Assembly: GCF_004745865.1 (NCBI RefSeq)
Contig: NZ_SRKZ01000002.1
Span: forward strand, 620,001 to 684,000
DNA: 64,000 nt
Source of the DNA: Hymenobacter wooponensis
GTDB taxonomy: Bacteria; Bacteroidota; Bacteroidia; Cytophagales; Hymenobacteraceae
Direction: 5' to 3'
Within the stretch, counting starts at the first letter, position 1. Each line of letters opens with the position of its first letter. A program made the translations under genes and the position numbers. The notes under the pieces were generated by a model. It was not told the DNA's origin. It made no database searches and saw only the letters and a program-made list of their open reading frames with translations. This document shows, piece after piece, positions 7,977-15,840 of the stretch.

Positions 7977-8822
7977 ATGACCACTACTCCCGCCCCAGTT
8001 CGTTGTTTGATTGTGGATGATGAGCCGCTGGCCCACCAAGTGCTTTCCCAGTTTATCGGCCAGACGCCGGGGCTTACGCTCACGGGCAAGTGCCGCAACG
8101 CCATGGAGGCCCACGAGCACTTGCTGCAACATCCCGTGGATCTGCTGTTTCTGGACATTGAAATGCCGCTGGTGAGTGGCCTACACTTTCTTAAGAGCCT
8201 GCAGCATCCCCCCAAAACCGTGCTCACTACCGCCTACCGCGAGTACGCCTACGAGGGCTACGAGCTAGATGTGCTGGACTACCTGCTCAAGCCCTTCAGC
8301 TACGAGCGGTTCATGAAAGCCATTTCGCGCTTGCCCGCCGTGCAGCCACCTCCGGCCGCCGACACCTCTGAGGAGCGCTACCTTCTGGTGAAAGAGCGCC
8401 AGGGCCTGCTGAAAGTGCCGCACCGCGATATTGTGTACGTAGAAGGCTGCAAGGATTACGTGAAGCTCATTACGGCCTCCAAAACCTACCTGCTACACCA
8501 AACCATGAAGGAAATGGTAGAAACGCTGGGCCCAAGCTACCTGCGCGTACACCGTTCTTTTATTGTGGCCACCGCGCACATCAAGCTCTTACAGCCCGAA
8601 AACGTAGTGCTGACGGATAACACGTACATCCCCATCGGCAACTCTTACAAAGCGGAGCTGCTGGCATTTTTCAAGAAATATAACGCGCAGAAAAGCGCCC
8701 TTTTCTCTCTAGGATTTGGGTTTTATCAAATAGGTTATGGATGCCTGCAACACTTGGTTCTTCAAATCGTCGCGGGAGGCATAGGCCAGTTCATTTCCGC
8801 GGTTGAAGGCAATGAGCCCTGA
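7977..8822 (+). CDS. LytTR response regulator with antisense C-terminal tail
   Basis: A 281-residue regulator. Residues 1-120 are a receiver domain (VDDEP acid pocket, phospho-acceptor Asp60 in LLFLDIEMP, switch Thr in LTTAYREYA, Lys in LLKPF). Residues about 135-238 are a LytTR DNA-binding domain (IVYVEGCKDYVKLI, LRVHRSFIV, IPIGNSYKAEL). Family members usually stop shortly after this point; here about 40 extra residues follow, and the last 38 codons lie antisense to the 3' end of the outer-membrane gene. The stop of a shorter ancestor was probably lost. It forms a two-component pair with the upstream LytS-type kinase. Confidence 0.92.
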   Translation: MTTTPAPVRCLIVDDEPLAHQVLSQFIGQTPGLTLTGKCRNAMEAHEHLLQHPVDLLFLDIEMPLVSGLHFLKSLQHPPKTVLTTAYREYAYEGYELDVLDYLLKPFSYERFMKAISRLPAVQPPPAADTSEERYLLVKERQGLLKVPHRDIVYVEGCKDYVKLITASKTYLLHQTMKEMVETLGPSYLRVHRSFIVATAHIKLLQPENVVLTDNTYIPIGNSYKAELLAFFKKYNAQKSALFSLGFGFYQIGYGCLQHLVLQIVAGGIGQFISAVEGNEP

Positions 8823-9371
8823 GGAGCTCCGTAAATTCACTCCAAAACCAGCAGGCAATTGCACGCCTAGGCCAGCGCAAAGGCTCAGATCAATCCGCCG
8901 GTAACGATCCGCAGCGGAACGATCTATTTGCCGCTCAGTGGTACCTGCAATAGTCCCCAGGTATTCCGTTCCCTTCTCGTGCGCGCCTACCAGAAAGCCT
9001 GCTTGAGGTCCGGCTTCGAGGTAAAATTTTCCGAAGGTAGCGCGCAGCATTACGGGCACTTGTAGGTAAGAGCGGCTTAGCCGCACCCGGGCACTATAAC
9101 CAGCATCGGCAATGCTGTAGTCATCTACCCGCAACTGCATAATCTGGCGACTGTAGGCCACTTCTGGCACCAAAGCTATGTGCTCCGTGAGCTTGTGGGC
9201 ATAAAATACCCCTACTTGGTAACCGAGGTACTCGTTAGCACTTACATCACCGTATGCGCCATCTGATTTGGAGTTTAATAGGGTGGTGTTCAGGCCACCT
9301 CGCAACCCAAGCTGCGCCTGAGCACTACTCACCACGGCTAGTGCTGCTAGAAGTAGAAAGATGCGTTTCAT
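8709..9371 (-). CDS. PorT-family outer-membrane beta-barrel protein
   Basis: A 220-residue protein with signal peptide MKRIFLLLAALAVVSSAQAQ and then alternating amphipathic strands typical of the outer-membrane beta-barrel family PF13568: LGLRGGLNTTLL at the start, YLQVPVMLRATFGKFYLEAGPQAGFLVG in the middle. The C-terminal strand reads QASITYLIKP. It sits in the outer membrane; function within the family is mostly unknown. Its last 114 bases overlap the extended end of the LytTR gene on the other strand, so transcripts of the two genes are complementary there. Confidence 0.88.
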   Translation of the reverse strand: MKRIFLLLAALAVVSSAQAQLGLRGGLNTTLLNSKSDGAYGDVSANEYLGYQVGVFYAHKLTEHIALVPEVAYSRQIMQLRVDDYSIADAGYSARVRLSRSYLQVPVMLRATFGKFYLEAGPQAGFLVGAHEKGTEYLGTIAGTTERQIDRSAADRYRRIDLSLCAGLGVQLPAGFGVNLRSSSGLIAFNRGNELAYASRDDLKNQVLQASITYLIKPKS

Positions 9372-9559
9372 AAATAAAGCGTTAAACCAGAGCCAATACT
9401 TGCTGTAAGAGCCCAGCTAGGGCAAAAACAGTTGCATATAAGCACTGGCATACTTATATATTCTCTATTACAGCCTCAGCTAGCCACTCTTTTACAACTA
9501 GCTTCAGCGGCCGAAGGCAAGCTTGTACGCCCAGCTAGGTTACTCTTCCTTTTGGCAGG

Positions 9560-10015
9560 TTAGCGATGCACATCCTGCACCTCTCCGTCGGGCGCCTTTA
9601 TGCGCGGACGGTTTCGCTTCCTCCAGAGGCGCATGGCTATTCTGAACACAAGCAGGCCTACCCCAAGCACCGCTACTGGTATCACCAGAAGCAGAGGCGT
9701 AAGAGGCACCGGACCCGGGTTGCCCGTAGGGGTGCGCATGAGACCCAGCGCCACTCGCAACGTTTGAAACGAGAGATACTCCATGCGGAGGTACAAAAGC
9801 ACGCACAGGATAAAGCTGGTTGTAATTGCCGTTTTGTTCTTCACATAAATAGAGGCCAGCAACATGAGCAGCGTGTATAACAACGCTGCTACCAGCAAAC
9901 CGCCAATGCCCCCCACTAGGAGCAGCGTATATTTCTCTTCTCGCTCTCCAGCATAGGCCAACGCAGGCCATAAAAGCCCGGCGCCCACCGCCATACCTCT
10001 TATCAGCTTCTTCAT
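9560..10015 (-). CDS. hypothetical membrane protein
   Basis: A 151-residue protein with an N-terminal signal-like segment (MKKLIRGMAVGAGLLWPALAYAGE), two or three further hydrophobic segments (about 28-55, 64-75 and 105-128), and a short basic C-terminal tail RLWRKRNRPR. No family is recognised. It is likely an inner-membrane protein. It stands alone, convergent with nothing, and 188 bases downstream of the start of the neighbouring barrel gene. Confidence 0.6.
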   Translation of the reverse strand: MKKLIRGMAVGAGLLWPALAYAGEREEKYTLLLVGGIGGLLVAALLYTLLMLLASIYVKNKTAITTSFILCVLLYLRMEYLSFQTLRVALGLMRTPTGNPGPVPLTPLLLVIPVAVLGVGLLVFRIAMRLWRKRNRPRIKAPDGEVQDVHR

Positions 10016-10555
10016 TATCTAAATATAAAAAGGGCACCAAGCGGCAAACAAGCTGCACCAGTGTTTTGTCCGATTAAGCACCCAAAACAAAAGTTTCGCA
10101 GCAGGCACTCAGTGTACCCCACTTGCCTGCTTGCTACCAGGGGCCATGGCTGTGTTTGTGGGCAGCAGTTCGGCAACACAAGGCTGCCCGTCGCCTATAT
10201 TTAATCCTACTGGCGTTTAACTATAGCAGCTGTCTGATTTTCATAAAATTTCTAACAATACTTACTAAACCACTTTTTTATATATCCTTTATTTTGTTTA
10301 TAATCGCATTATATACCAACACTTATCTCGCACTAGCTTAGCCGCTATAACAGTGTTTTTACAGGATATTATATGCACTATTCCATATCAGCTATTCCTG
10401 ACATAGTTCAGTTATAGGCCTACAGCAGCCTAACGCTTATAATCAGCAAACACCAGTCGATGGCCTATTGCTTGCCTTCGGCTTTCCACGCTCTTCTTAC
10501 CCGCAAACCTTTGCGGGCTTTACCTGCTCTTAGCTCACCTTAAAACTCCCACTAT
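10016..10555. other. 540-base AT-rich intergenic region
   Basis: The stretch holds no supported gene. Bases about 10195-10400 are strongly AT-rich compared with surroundings. A 72-codon frame at 10123-10341 has a hydrophobic translation but no supporting features. The right end probably holds the promoter of the TonB-like gene. TATAGGCCTA near 10417 is a variant of the iterated motif. Confidence 0.4.
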
Positions 10556-11266
10556 ATGTTCTTTTTTGCTACTCTTATTTGGTGCGCTAGCCAAGCACTA
10601 GCCTTTAACCCAGCGGCTTATCCGGCCCCACCTTCTCCTAGCAGCGAGTTAGTTACCAGTACGGTTGCCGGCAAGGTTACCAACCCAGCCGGCGAGCCAC
10701 TGCCGGGGGTAGTGGTGCTGGTGCAAGGCACCACCCAGGCCACCAGCACAAATGCGGCAGGAGAATTTCTGGTGCAGCTGAGCAACTCCAAATCGATGCT
10801 GCTCTTCAGCTACCAAGGCTACCGCGACAAAGTGCTGGAAGTGGCCAGCGGCGACCCGCTGCAGGTGCAGATGCACCCAGTTACCAGCTCCCTGACTAGC
10901 GCTTCTCTAGCGGGCTCCACGGTGCTAGCTGAACCTAATAGTGAAGTGCTCAACTACTCCGATGAGCTGCCCAAGTTTCCTGGAGATGAGGCCGCGTACC
11001 GGGCCTTCATGCGTCAAAATGCTAAGTACCCTAAGCAGGCGCTCGAACACCAGGTGCAAGGCACCGTGTTCGTGAGTTTTGTAGTAGACGAGCAAGGGCG
11101 CATCACCGACGCCAAAGTAGTGAAGGGCTGCGGCTATGGGCTCGACGAAGAAGCCCTGCGACTGATCAGAATTATGCCGTGGTGGAGCCCCGGAAAAATG
11201 GCCGGCAAGCCCGTGCGCGTATCTCGGGTCTTGCCCGTGCCCTTTGCCTACCAGGAGAAACGCTAA
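10556..11266 (+). CDS. TonB-like protein with carboxypeptidase-regulatory-like domain
   Basis: A 236-residue exported protein. After an N-terminal hydrophobic segment (residues 1-17), residues about 36-105 form a CarboxypepD_reg-like beta-sandwich (VAGKVTNPAGEPLPGVVVLVQGT and FSYQGYRDKVLEV). Residues about 140-235 are a TonB C-terminal domain: YPKQALEHQVQGTVFVSFVVDEQGRITDAKVVKGCGYGLDEEALRLIRIMPWWSPG. Such proteins are thought to contact TonB-dependent receptors or sit in the periplasm; the lack of a strong N-terminal anchor makes a classical energy-transducer role less certain. A large hairpin terminator follows. Confidence 0.88.
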   Translation: MFFFATLIWCASQALAFNPAAYPAPPSPSSELVTSTVAGKVTNPAGEPLPGVVVLVQGTTQATSTNAAGEFLVQLSNSKSMLLFSYQGYRDKVLEVASGDPLQVQMHPVTSSLTSASLAGSTVLAEPNSEVLNYSDELPKFPGDEAAYRAFMRQNAKYPKQALEHQVQGTVFVSFVVDEQGRITDAKVVKGCGYGLDEEALRLIRIMPWWSPGKMAGKPVRVSRVLPVPFAYQEKR

Positions 11267-11370
11267 TCAGCTAGCCTCCCGGCGCATACTCAGAGTGCCC
11301 TAGCAGTACGTAAGCAGTTCCTGTTTTTCATCTATCATCCTCTCTTGCTTAATAAAACCTTACGCTGCTA

Positions 11371-11421
11371 ACAAGCCACAAGGGGCTGAAGCTACGGTAG
11401 CTTCAGCCCTTTGTGGCTTGT
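11371..11421. terminator. bidirectional hairpin terminator
   Basis: A near-perfect 25-bp stem (11371-11395 with 11397-11421) placed between the convergent TonB-like gene and the small basic-protein gene. It contains the recurring GGCTGAAGCT core. Confidence 0.75.
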
Positions 11422-11470
11422 TACATATACCCCACACAAAGCTGGTATTGCCTAGAGCGTGCTGAGCAGA

Positions 11471-11761
11471 CTAGAGCCCACCGCCTTCCATAGAAGCCAG
11501 GCTTTCTTCGGCCGCGGCAGCATCAGAGTTGGGGGTAGCGGCCGGGGTGCTGTTCCGGCGCTTGCCCAAGTACCCCAGGCCTACTGCCAACAGGGCCGCG
11601 CCCCCAAGCACTTTCTGAGTGGTACTTAGCTTCGCTAGGCCAGTACCCTTGCCCAGCTTTTTGAGCGACTTGCCAGCGCCACCAAACAAAGTGGTTTTCT
11701 TACCCGACTTGCCGGCTTTACCAGTCTTGTCGGCTTTCTTTTTATTCTTATCCTTTTTCAT
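11471..11761 (-). CDS. small basic protein, paralogue A
   Basis: A 96-residue protein of no family known to me. The first about 40 residues are very rich in Lys and Gly (KKDKNKKKADKTGKAGK), the middle is a short apolar stretch LSTTQKVLGGAALLAVGLGYLGKRR, and the tail is acidic and Ala-rich. The middle aligns clearly with LSLGQKVVGGLVLAAAGLIYLDQRK of the next gene upstream, so these are paralogues. The apolar stretch could be a single membrane helix with a basic cytoplasmic N-terminus, or a buried helix. Confidence 0.7.
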   Translation of the reverse strand: MKKDKNKKKADKTGKAGKSGKKTTLFGGAGKSLKKLGKGTGLAKLSTTQKVLGGAALLAVGLGYLGKRRNSTPAATPNSDAAAAEESLASMEGGGL

Positions 11762-11914
11762 GATGCTTGGTACTAAGTGAGAGAGTTGGTTTCCTCAGGT
11801 ATAGAGCCTGTTAGAAAAGGCTATTCGCATTCTGAGAGGTAAAGTTGCTTGGGAAACGGAAGAAGCTCCTCTGAACTCGGGTATTACTGCGGCTAGGCCA
11901 CTTCTACAGCTCAA

Positions 11915-12337
11915 CTAGCTAATATTTTCGTCGGAGTCGTCGTGAGATTTCCGGTTGGCGTGCCCGTGGCCCTTGCCGGCTTTGGGGCTTTTCCGACTTT
12001 TCCGCGGCACCGTGGCTGCTCTGATGGGTGGTTCCTCATCGTCGTCGTCCTTTGCCTCCGTAGCAGATGTTACTTTCGCTTCCGCCAGCTTAGGCCAGTC
12101 GAACTTGGGGGTGGAGTGGGAGCCCTCTTCGTCATTGCCCTTGCGCTGATCCAGGTAGATGAGGCCAGCCGCGGCCAGCACCAAGCCGCCCACAACTTTT
12201 TGCCCCAGGCTTAGCTTGGCAATTTCGTTGGTCACCTTCCGAAACTTCTTGATGGACAGTACGGCCGCGTCCAGTACATCGTCCGGCACGGCATCCATGC
12301 CTTTCTTCTTGTGCTTCTTCTTTTTATGCTTGGCCAT
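11915..12337 (-). CDS. small basic protein, paralogue B
   Basis: A 140-residue paralogue of the preceding protein: Lys/His-rich N-terminus (MAKHKKKKHKKKG), an amphipathic helix with VLSIKKFRKVTNEIAKL, the shared LSxxQKVxGGxxLxAxGLxYL segment about residues 42-66, then a longer tail with an acidic DDDDEE patch and a basic KSRKSPKAGKG stretch. Function is unknown; the charge pattern suggests nucleic-acid or membrane-surface contact but that is inference. The same-strand order with 153 bases between them suggests tandem duplication. Confidence 0.7.
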   Translation of the reverse strand: MAKHKKKKHKKKGMDAVPDDVLDAAVLSIKKFRKVTNEIAKLSLGQKVVGGLVLAAAGLIYLDQRKGNDEEGSHSTPKFDWPKLAEAKVTSATEAKDDDDEEPPIRAATVPRKSRKSPKAGKGHGHANRKSHDDSDENIS

Positions 12338-12729
12338 AAGGGTGCAGGTATAGCTCAGGAGAACGGTGCGCCGAACGGCAGGCAGGTACGCCCCGCCACC
12401 GCCCCATTAGCTACGGTATTCGCAGAGTTTCCTCCGAAGGTTTCCTCCAACATCAGCGTACAGGTCTACCGTGCAGCTTGTTATGCGGTGTTGGGTTGTC
12501 TGGCATGAGCACACGCTAGCTCCCTACTACTTACCACTATCCTTTAACCAAAGCTGCTATCCTACTACTGGTCTTGCGCAACTAATAATAACGGAGGAGT
12601 GGCTGGCCATTAAGCTAGAAAGCTCCCTATCAATTGTCGCAAATGCCCCCGAGAGATGCCGCATTCATACGCCCTGCTCATTTGGGCACACTCCTACATT
12701 TGGGGTACTAACTAGCTAACCTTGCTACC
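12338..12729. other. 392-base intergenic region between divergent genes
   Basis: No supported gene. It must hold divergent promoters for the basic-protein pair and for the reductase-like gene at 12730. I see no strong palindrome or known RNA. Confidence 0.4.
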
Positions 12730-13302
12730 ATGCGAAAACTCAAGCTGCAAGTCCAGATGACCGTTGACGGATTCATTGCCGGGCCCAACGGTGAAATGGA
12801 TTGGATGACCTTCAACTGGGATGATAAACTAAAAGACTACGTGACCCAGCTCACTAACTCAGCAGACTGCATTGTGCTGGGCCGCAAGCTGGCGGAAGGC
12901 TTTATCCCGCACTGGGCAGCCGTAGCCACTGACCCAAGCAACCCAGACGTTGCGGCCGGCCAGAAGTTTACCGACACCCCCAAAGTAGTATTCACCAAGA
13001 CGTTGCAGCAGGCTGAGTGGGCCAATACCACGCTGGCTACCGCCGACCTGACCGATGAAATCAGGCAGCTAAAGGCCCAACCCGGCCAAGATATAATTGC
13101 CTACGGCGGAGCTAGTTTCGTTTCCTCTTTGATCAAGCACAACCTGATTGACGAGTATCACTTATTCATCAACCCAGCAGCTCTGGGCCGGGGGTTGCCC
13201 ATCTTTACTGGCCTAGGAGGTACTCAGCACCTCACCTTAGTACACGCCACTGCCTTTGAGTGCGGCATTGTGGTGCAGCAGTACGTACCCAAGCGCAGCT
13301 AA
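12730..13302 (+). CDS. dihydrofolate reductase family (RibD C-domain) protein
   Basis: A 190-residue protein of the RibD_C/DHFR-like fold, the short stand-alone type common in bacteria. Visible: MRKLKLQVQMTVDGFIAGPNGEMDWM at the N-terminus, CIVLGRKLAEGF, and DIIAYGGASFVSSLIKHNLIDEYHLFINPAALGRGLPIF, which forms the NADPH-binding loop and C-terminal strands. Known relatives are NADPH-dependent reductases, but the substrate of this subgroup is not known, and it is not a true FolA. Monocistronic by position. Confidence 0.88.
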   Translation: MRKLKLQVQMTVDGFIAGPNGEMDWMTFNWDDKLKDYVTQLTNSADCIVLGRKLAEGFIPHWAAVATDPSNPDVAAGQKFTDTPKVVFTKTLQQAEWANTTLATADLTDEIRQLKAQPGQDIIAYGGASFVSSLIKHNLIDEYHLFINPAALGRGLPIFTGLGGTQHLTLVHATAFECGIVVQQYVPKRS

Positions 13303-13447
13303 GCTTCTCTAGGCCAGACTACTTTAATCTTTATAAGCGTTGCTTCATACTCCAAACCCCCAAGCAGTTGATGCGCCTATGGCATCAGCCGCTTGGGAGT
13401 TATATGCACCACCCACGGTGCGTGAAGGGCCTGGCTTATTACGCCTG

Positions 13448-14308
13448 CTATAGCTTGTACAGCAGTTTCACGCCCTCTACCAGCGACGCAGGCTGCCGTC
13501 CCAGGGCCGTGGCTAAGTCGGAGCTTACGATGTCTTCCTGGCCGTGCTTGATGTCGGTCATGAATCCAATGGTGCGCTCAATGGCTACTTCGGGCACGCC
13601 ACGCTCGCGCATGCGGCCTGCTAATACCTCATTCTCCACATCGGTGTAGGCCACCTGCCGGCCCGACAACTCCGTCAGGGCCGCCGCAACGTCAGTGAAG
13701 GAGTATGCCTCGGCTCCTGTGAAGTGATAGATGCGGTTGTCGCAGGTACCGGCGAGCAGTACTTTGGCAATGGCTTCGCCCATTTCGCTGCGCAGGGCGT
13801 AGGCCACTCTGCCCTGGCCACCGGGAAGGCTAATACCGGTTTCCAGCACGGTGGGGCCCGTAAACAGGGGCAGCGTGTCCATGTATAGGATGTTGCGGAA
13901 GATGATGTGCGGCAGGCCGCTGGCCTGGAGATATTCCTCGGTCTGGAAGTGGCGCACCATCAGGTGGTTGGCCAGGCTGCTGGGGTCTTTCAGGGCCCGG
14001 CTGGTGTAGGCCAGGCAGCGTACTCCTGCCTTTTTAGCCGCATCTATTACGTGGTAGTGCTGCTGCAGCGCGTCGTCTTCGCCCCCACCCGATATCAGCA
14101 GTACCTTTTCAATGCCCTGCATGGCGCGGTCAAGAGAGGCGGGGTCGCCGTAGTGGCCTACCCGGATGCTCACGCCCTGCGCCTGCCAGGTTGCGGCTTT
14201 GGCTTCGTCGCGCACCAGGGCCGCCACTTGCTGGGCCGGCGTATGTTGCAGGAGGTTGTCCAGCACGGCGGTGCCTAATTGTCCGGTGGCGCCAGTTACT
14301 AAAATCAT
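13448..14308 (-). CDS. NmrA/QorB-like NAD(P)H-binding reductase
   Basis: A 286-residue atypical short-chain dehydrogenase. The N-terminus MILVTGATGQLGTAVLDNLL is a Rossmann NAD(P) motif, and KVLLISGGG, RCLAYTSRALKD and the C-terminal PASLVEGVKLLYKL agree with the NmrA-like/quinone oxidoreductase 2 group. Catalytic Tyr-Lys is not conserved, as usual for this group. The ATG at 14308 begins exactly at the Rossmann strand; longer frames upstream are rejected. It lies downstream of an AraC regulator on the same strand, with a striking direct repeat between, which suggests control by that regulator. Confidence 0.88.
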   Translation of the reverse strand: MILVTGATGQLGTAVLDNLLQHTPAQQVAALVRDEAKAATWQAQGVSIRVGHYGDPASLDRAMQGIEKVLLISGGGEDDALQQHYHVIDAAKKAGVRCLAYTSRALKDPSSLANHLMVRHFQTEEYLQASGLPHIIFRNILYMDTLPLFTGPTVLETGISLPGGQGRVAYALRSEMGEAIAKVLLAGTCDNRIYHFTGAEAYSFTDVAAALTELSGRQVAYTDVENEVLAGRMRERGVPEVAIERTIGFMTDIKHGQEDIVSSDLATALGRQPASLVEGVKLLYKL

Positions 14309-14424
14309 ACAGGAAAGGATTAGCGTGAAGAATGTAGCTTCATCTGGCCACGCCCTAAGCTGGTAAGCCCAGGGGCAGTGACAGATGCCAATACAAACTT
14401 CGACACTCGGGGCCGCCCCCAGAA

Positions 14425-14462
14425 TGGCCAAAGGGCGGCAACCTGTGGCCAAAAGGCGGCAA
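14425..14462 (-). promoter_or_regulatory. 17-4-17 direct repeat, candidate AraC-type operator
   Basis: TGGCCAAAGGGCGGCAA (14425-14441) and TGGCCAAAAGGCGGCAA (14446-14462) differ at one base and are separated by 4 bases, a 21-bp repeat period. This matches the geometry of tandem AraC half-sites (17 bp, 4 bp apart). It lies 8 bases past the end of the AraC-type gene and about 117 bases upstream of the reductase start. The binding protein is inferred. Confidence 0.55.
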
Positions 14463-14469
14463 GCGTGGC

Positions 14470-15330
14470 CTATCCGGCCTGCCGGTACGCCGTGGGCGAC
14501 AGGCCAGTACCGCGCTTAAAAAACCGACTGAACGCAAACTGATCCACGAACTGCAGGCCGGCAGCTACCTGATGCACCGTCAGGGCGGGGTCTTGCAGCA
14601 GGGCTTTGGCTTCCAGCACCACCGCTTCGGCTATCCACTCGCTGGCAGTGCGGCCGGTCACCTCTTTCACTAGCTCGGTAAGGTACTTAGGCGTGATGCA
14701 CAGCGCATCGGCGTAGAACTGCACGCTGCGCTCCTCGGCGCAATGCGCTTGCACCAGCTGCCGGAAGCCCGCCACCAACTGCTGACTGCGGCTAATGCTC
14801 TGGCCCGTTGCTGGCTGGCCGTAAAGCGCCCCAATCTCGTAGAGCAGGCTGTGGAGGATGCTCTTGACGATGTTGTCGCGCTGGGCATTGGGGGTGTTGT
14901 ACTTCTGCTGCAGAAACCGGAAGGAAGCCGCAATACTGGCGGCCTCGTCTGCTGCCAACGGAAGCACATGCACGGGCGGCGCCACAAAGAAGTGCAGCTT
15001 GCCTGTGGCCGCGTTGTTGGCGGTGATAAAGTCCTTGGTAAAGAAGATCGATAAGGTTTCGTAGTCCTCACTGACGCGGCCCCATTCTTTGATTACATCG
15101 GGAGTAGCCAGCACCAGGCAGCCCGGCGTTACGGTGTAGGGCTGCAGGTTCACCTTAAGGTCGGCGGTTCCGCGCAGGCACAGGCTGATCTTGTAGTAGT
15201 CGCCCCGATATGGCCGATGCAGGGGAATAGTGGGTTTGGCCACGCCATACTCCGGAAAGTAAACCTCCGGTGCCTCGGCGCCACCCGTAGCAAATGCCTG
15301 CAGCTGATAAATAGGAATACGCTCACTCAT
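14470..15330 (-). CDS. AraC family transcriptional regulator
   Basis: A 286-residue regulator. Residues about 20-170 form a cupin-like sensing domain (HRPYRGDYYKISLCLRG, ATPDVIKEWGR). Residues about 190-285 are the two-helix-turn-helix HTH_18 domain: FYADALCITPKYLTELVKEVTG for the first unit and LTVHQVAAGLQFVDQFAFSRFFKR with GLSPTAYR for the second. The inducer is unknown. It lies directly upstream of the NmrA-type reductase on the same strand, and the 17-4-17 repeat just after its stop codon is a likely target site for itself or a relative. Confidence 0.92.
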   Translation of the reverse strand: MSERIPIYQLQAFATGGAEAPEVYFPEYGVAKPTIPLHRPYRGDYYKISLCLRGTADLKVNLQPYTVTPGCLVLATPDVIKEWGRVSEDYETLSIFFTKDFITANNAATGKLHFFVAPPVHVLPLAADEAASIAASFRFLQQKYNTPNAQRDNIVKSILHSLLYEIGALYGQPATGQSISRSQQLVAGFRQLVQAHCAEERSVQFYADALCITPKYLTELVKEVTGRTASEWIAEAVVLEAKALLQDPALTVHQVAAGLQFVDQFAFSRFFKRGTGLSPTAYRQAG

Positions 15331-15411
15331 AAGGCAGGAGAATAAGGAGGTATTGATACCAGCTCATGTACGTTAAAAGTAGCTAATCTAAGTTACGCAC
15401 CTGAGCTAAGC

Positions 15412-15616
15412 AGCTAGTTCCCCTCCTTGAAAAAGGTCGAGCATCAAGCGAGTGTGGGCTAGGGGTGGTTGACTGGCCTAGAACGACTACTAGGTTGCGC
15501 TGAAAAGTCGTTCTGGACGTTTTGAACGTCATGCTGAGCCTGTCGAAGCATCTCTACCGCTTAGTTGTCTACTATCAGACAAAGCGGCAGAGATGCTTCG
15601 TCAGGCTCAGCATGAC
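15412..15616. repeat. nested-palindrome element, partial copy C
   Basis: Left end AGCTAGTTCCCCTCCT starts at 15412 and matches the two elements at 25132 and 26846. The inner long hairpin spans 15528-15616, with arms beginning GTCATGCTGAGC and ending GCTCAGCATGAC. The right outer arm seen in the other copies is missing. The 510-base gap 15331-15840 holds nothing else that I can support; a weak 85-codon frame at 15522 is a by-product of the repeat. Confidence 0.8.
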
Positions 15617-15840
15617 TGTTCTAGGTTTTCAGACACAGCCTAAAACTAGTTGCAGTTCTCACGCGTCCACGGCCCGCACTGATTTGATGCGCAACATCCT
15701 GCCCCAGCATAGCAGTTTTTACTTCATCTTCAGGAGGTTATTCCTTAACACTAACTTGTTTTATTACAGCTATATTTGAAAACTACCAAACTCAACTATT
15801 TGGTAGCCACTGCCCTATCCAACCAATTCACCTCTCTTTT

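Noticed and set aside
10123..10341. 72-codon frame with hydrophobic translation
   Set aside because: It lies in an AT-rich gap, has no recognisable family, and its apolar translation is what AT-rich DNA gives by chance.
15522..15779. 85-codon frame on the plus strand
   Set aside because: It runs through the long hairpin of a repeat element and has no domain; it is a by-product of the repeat.
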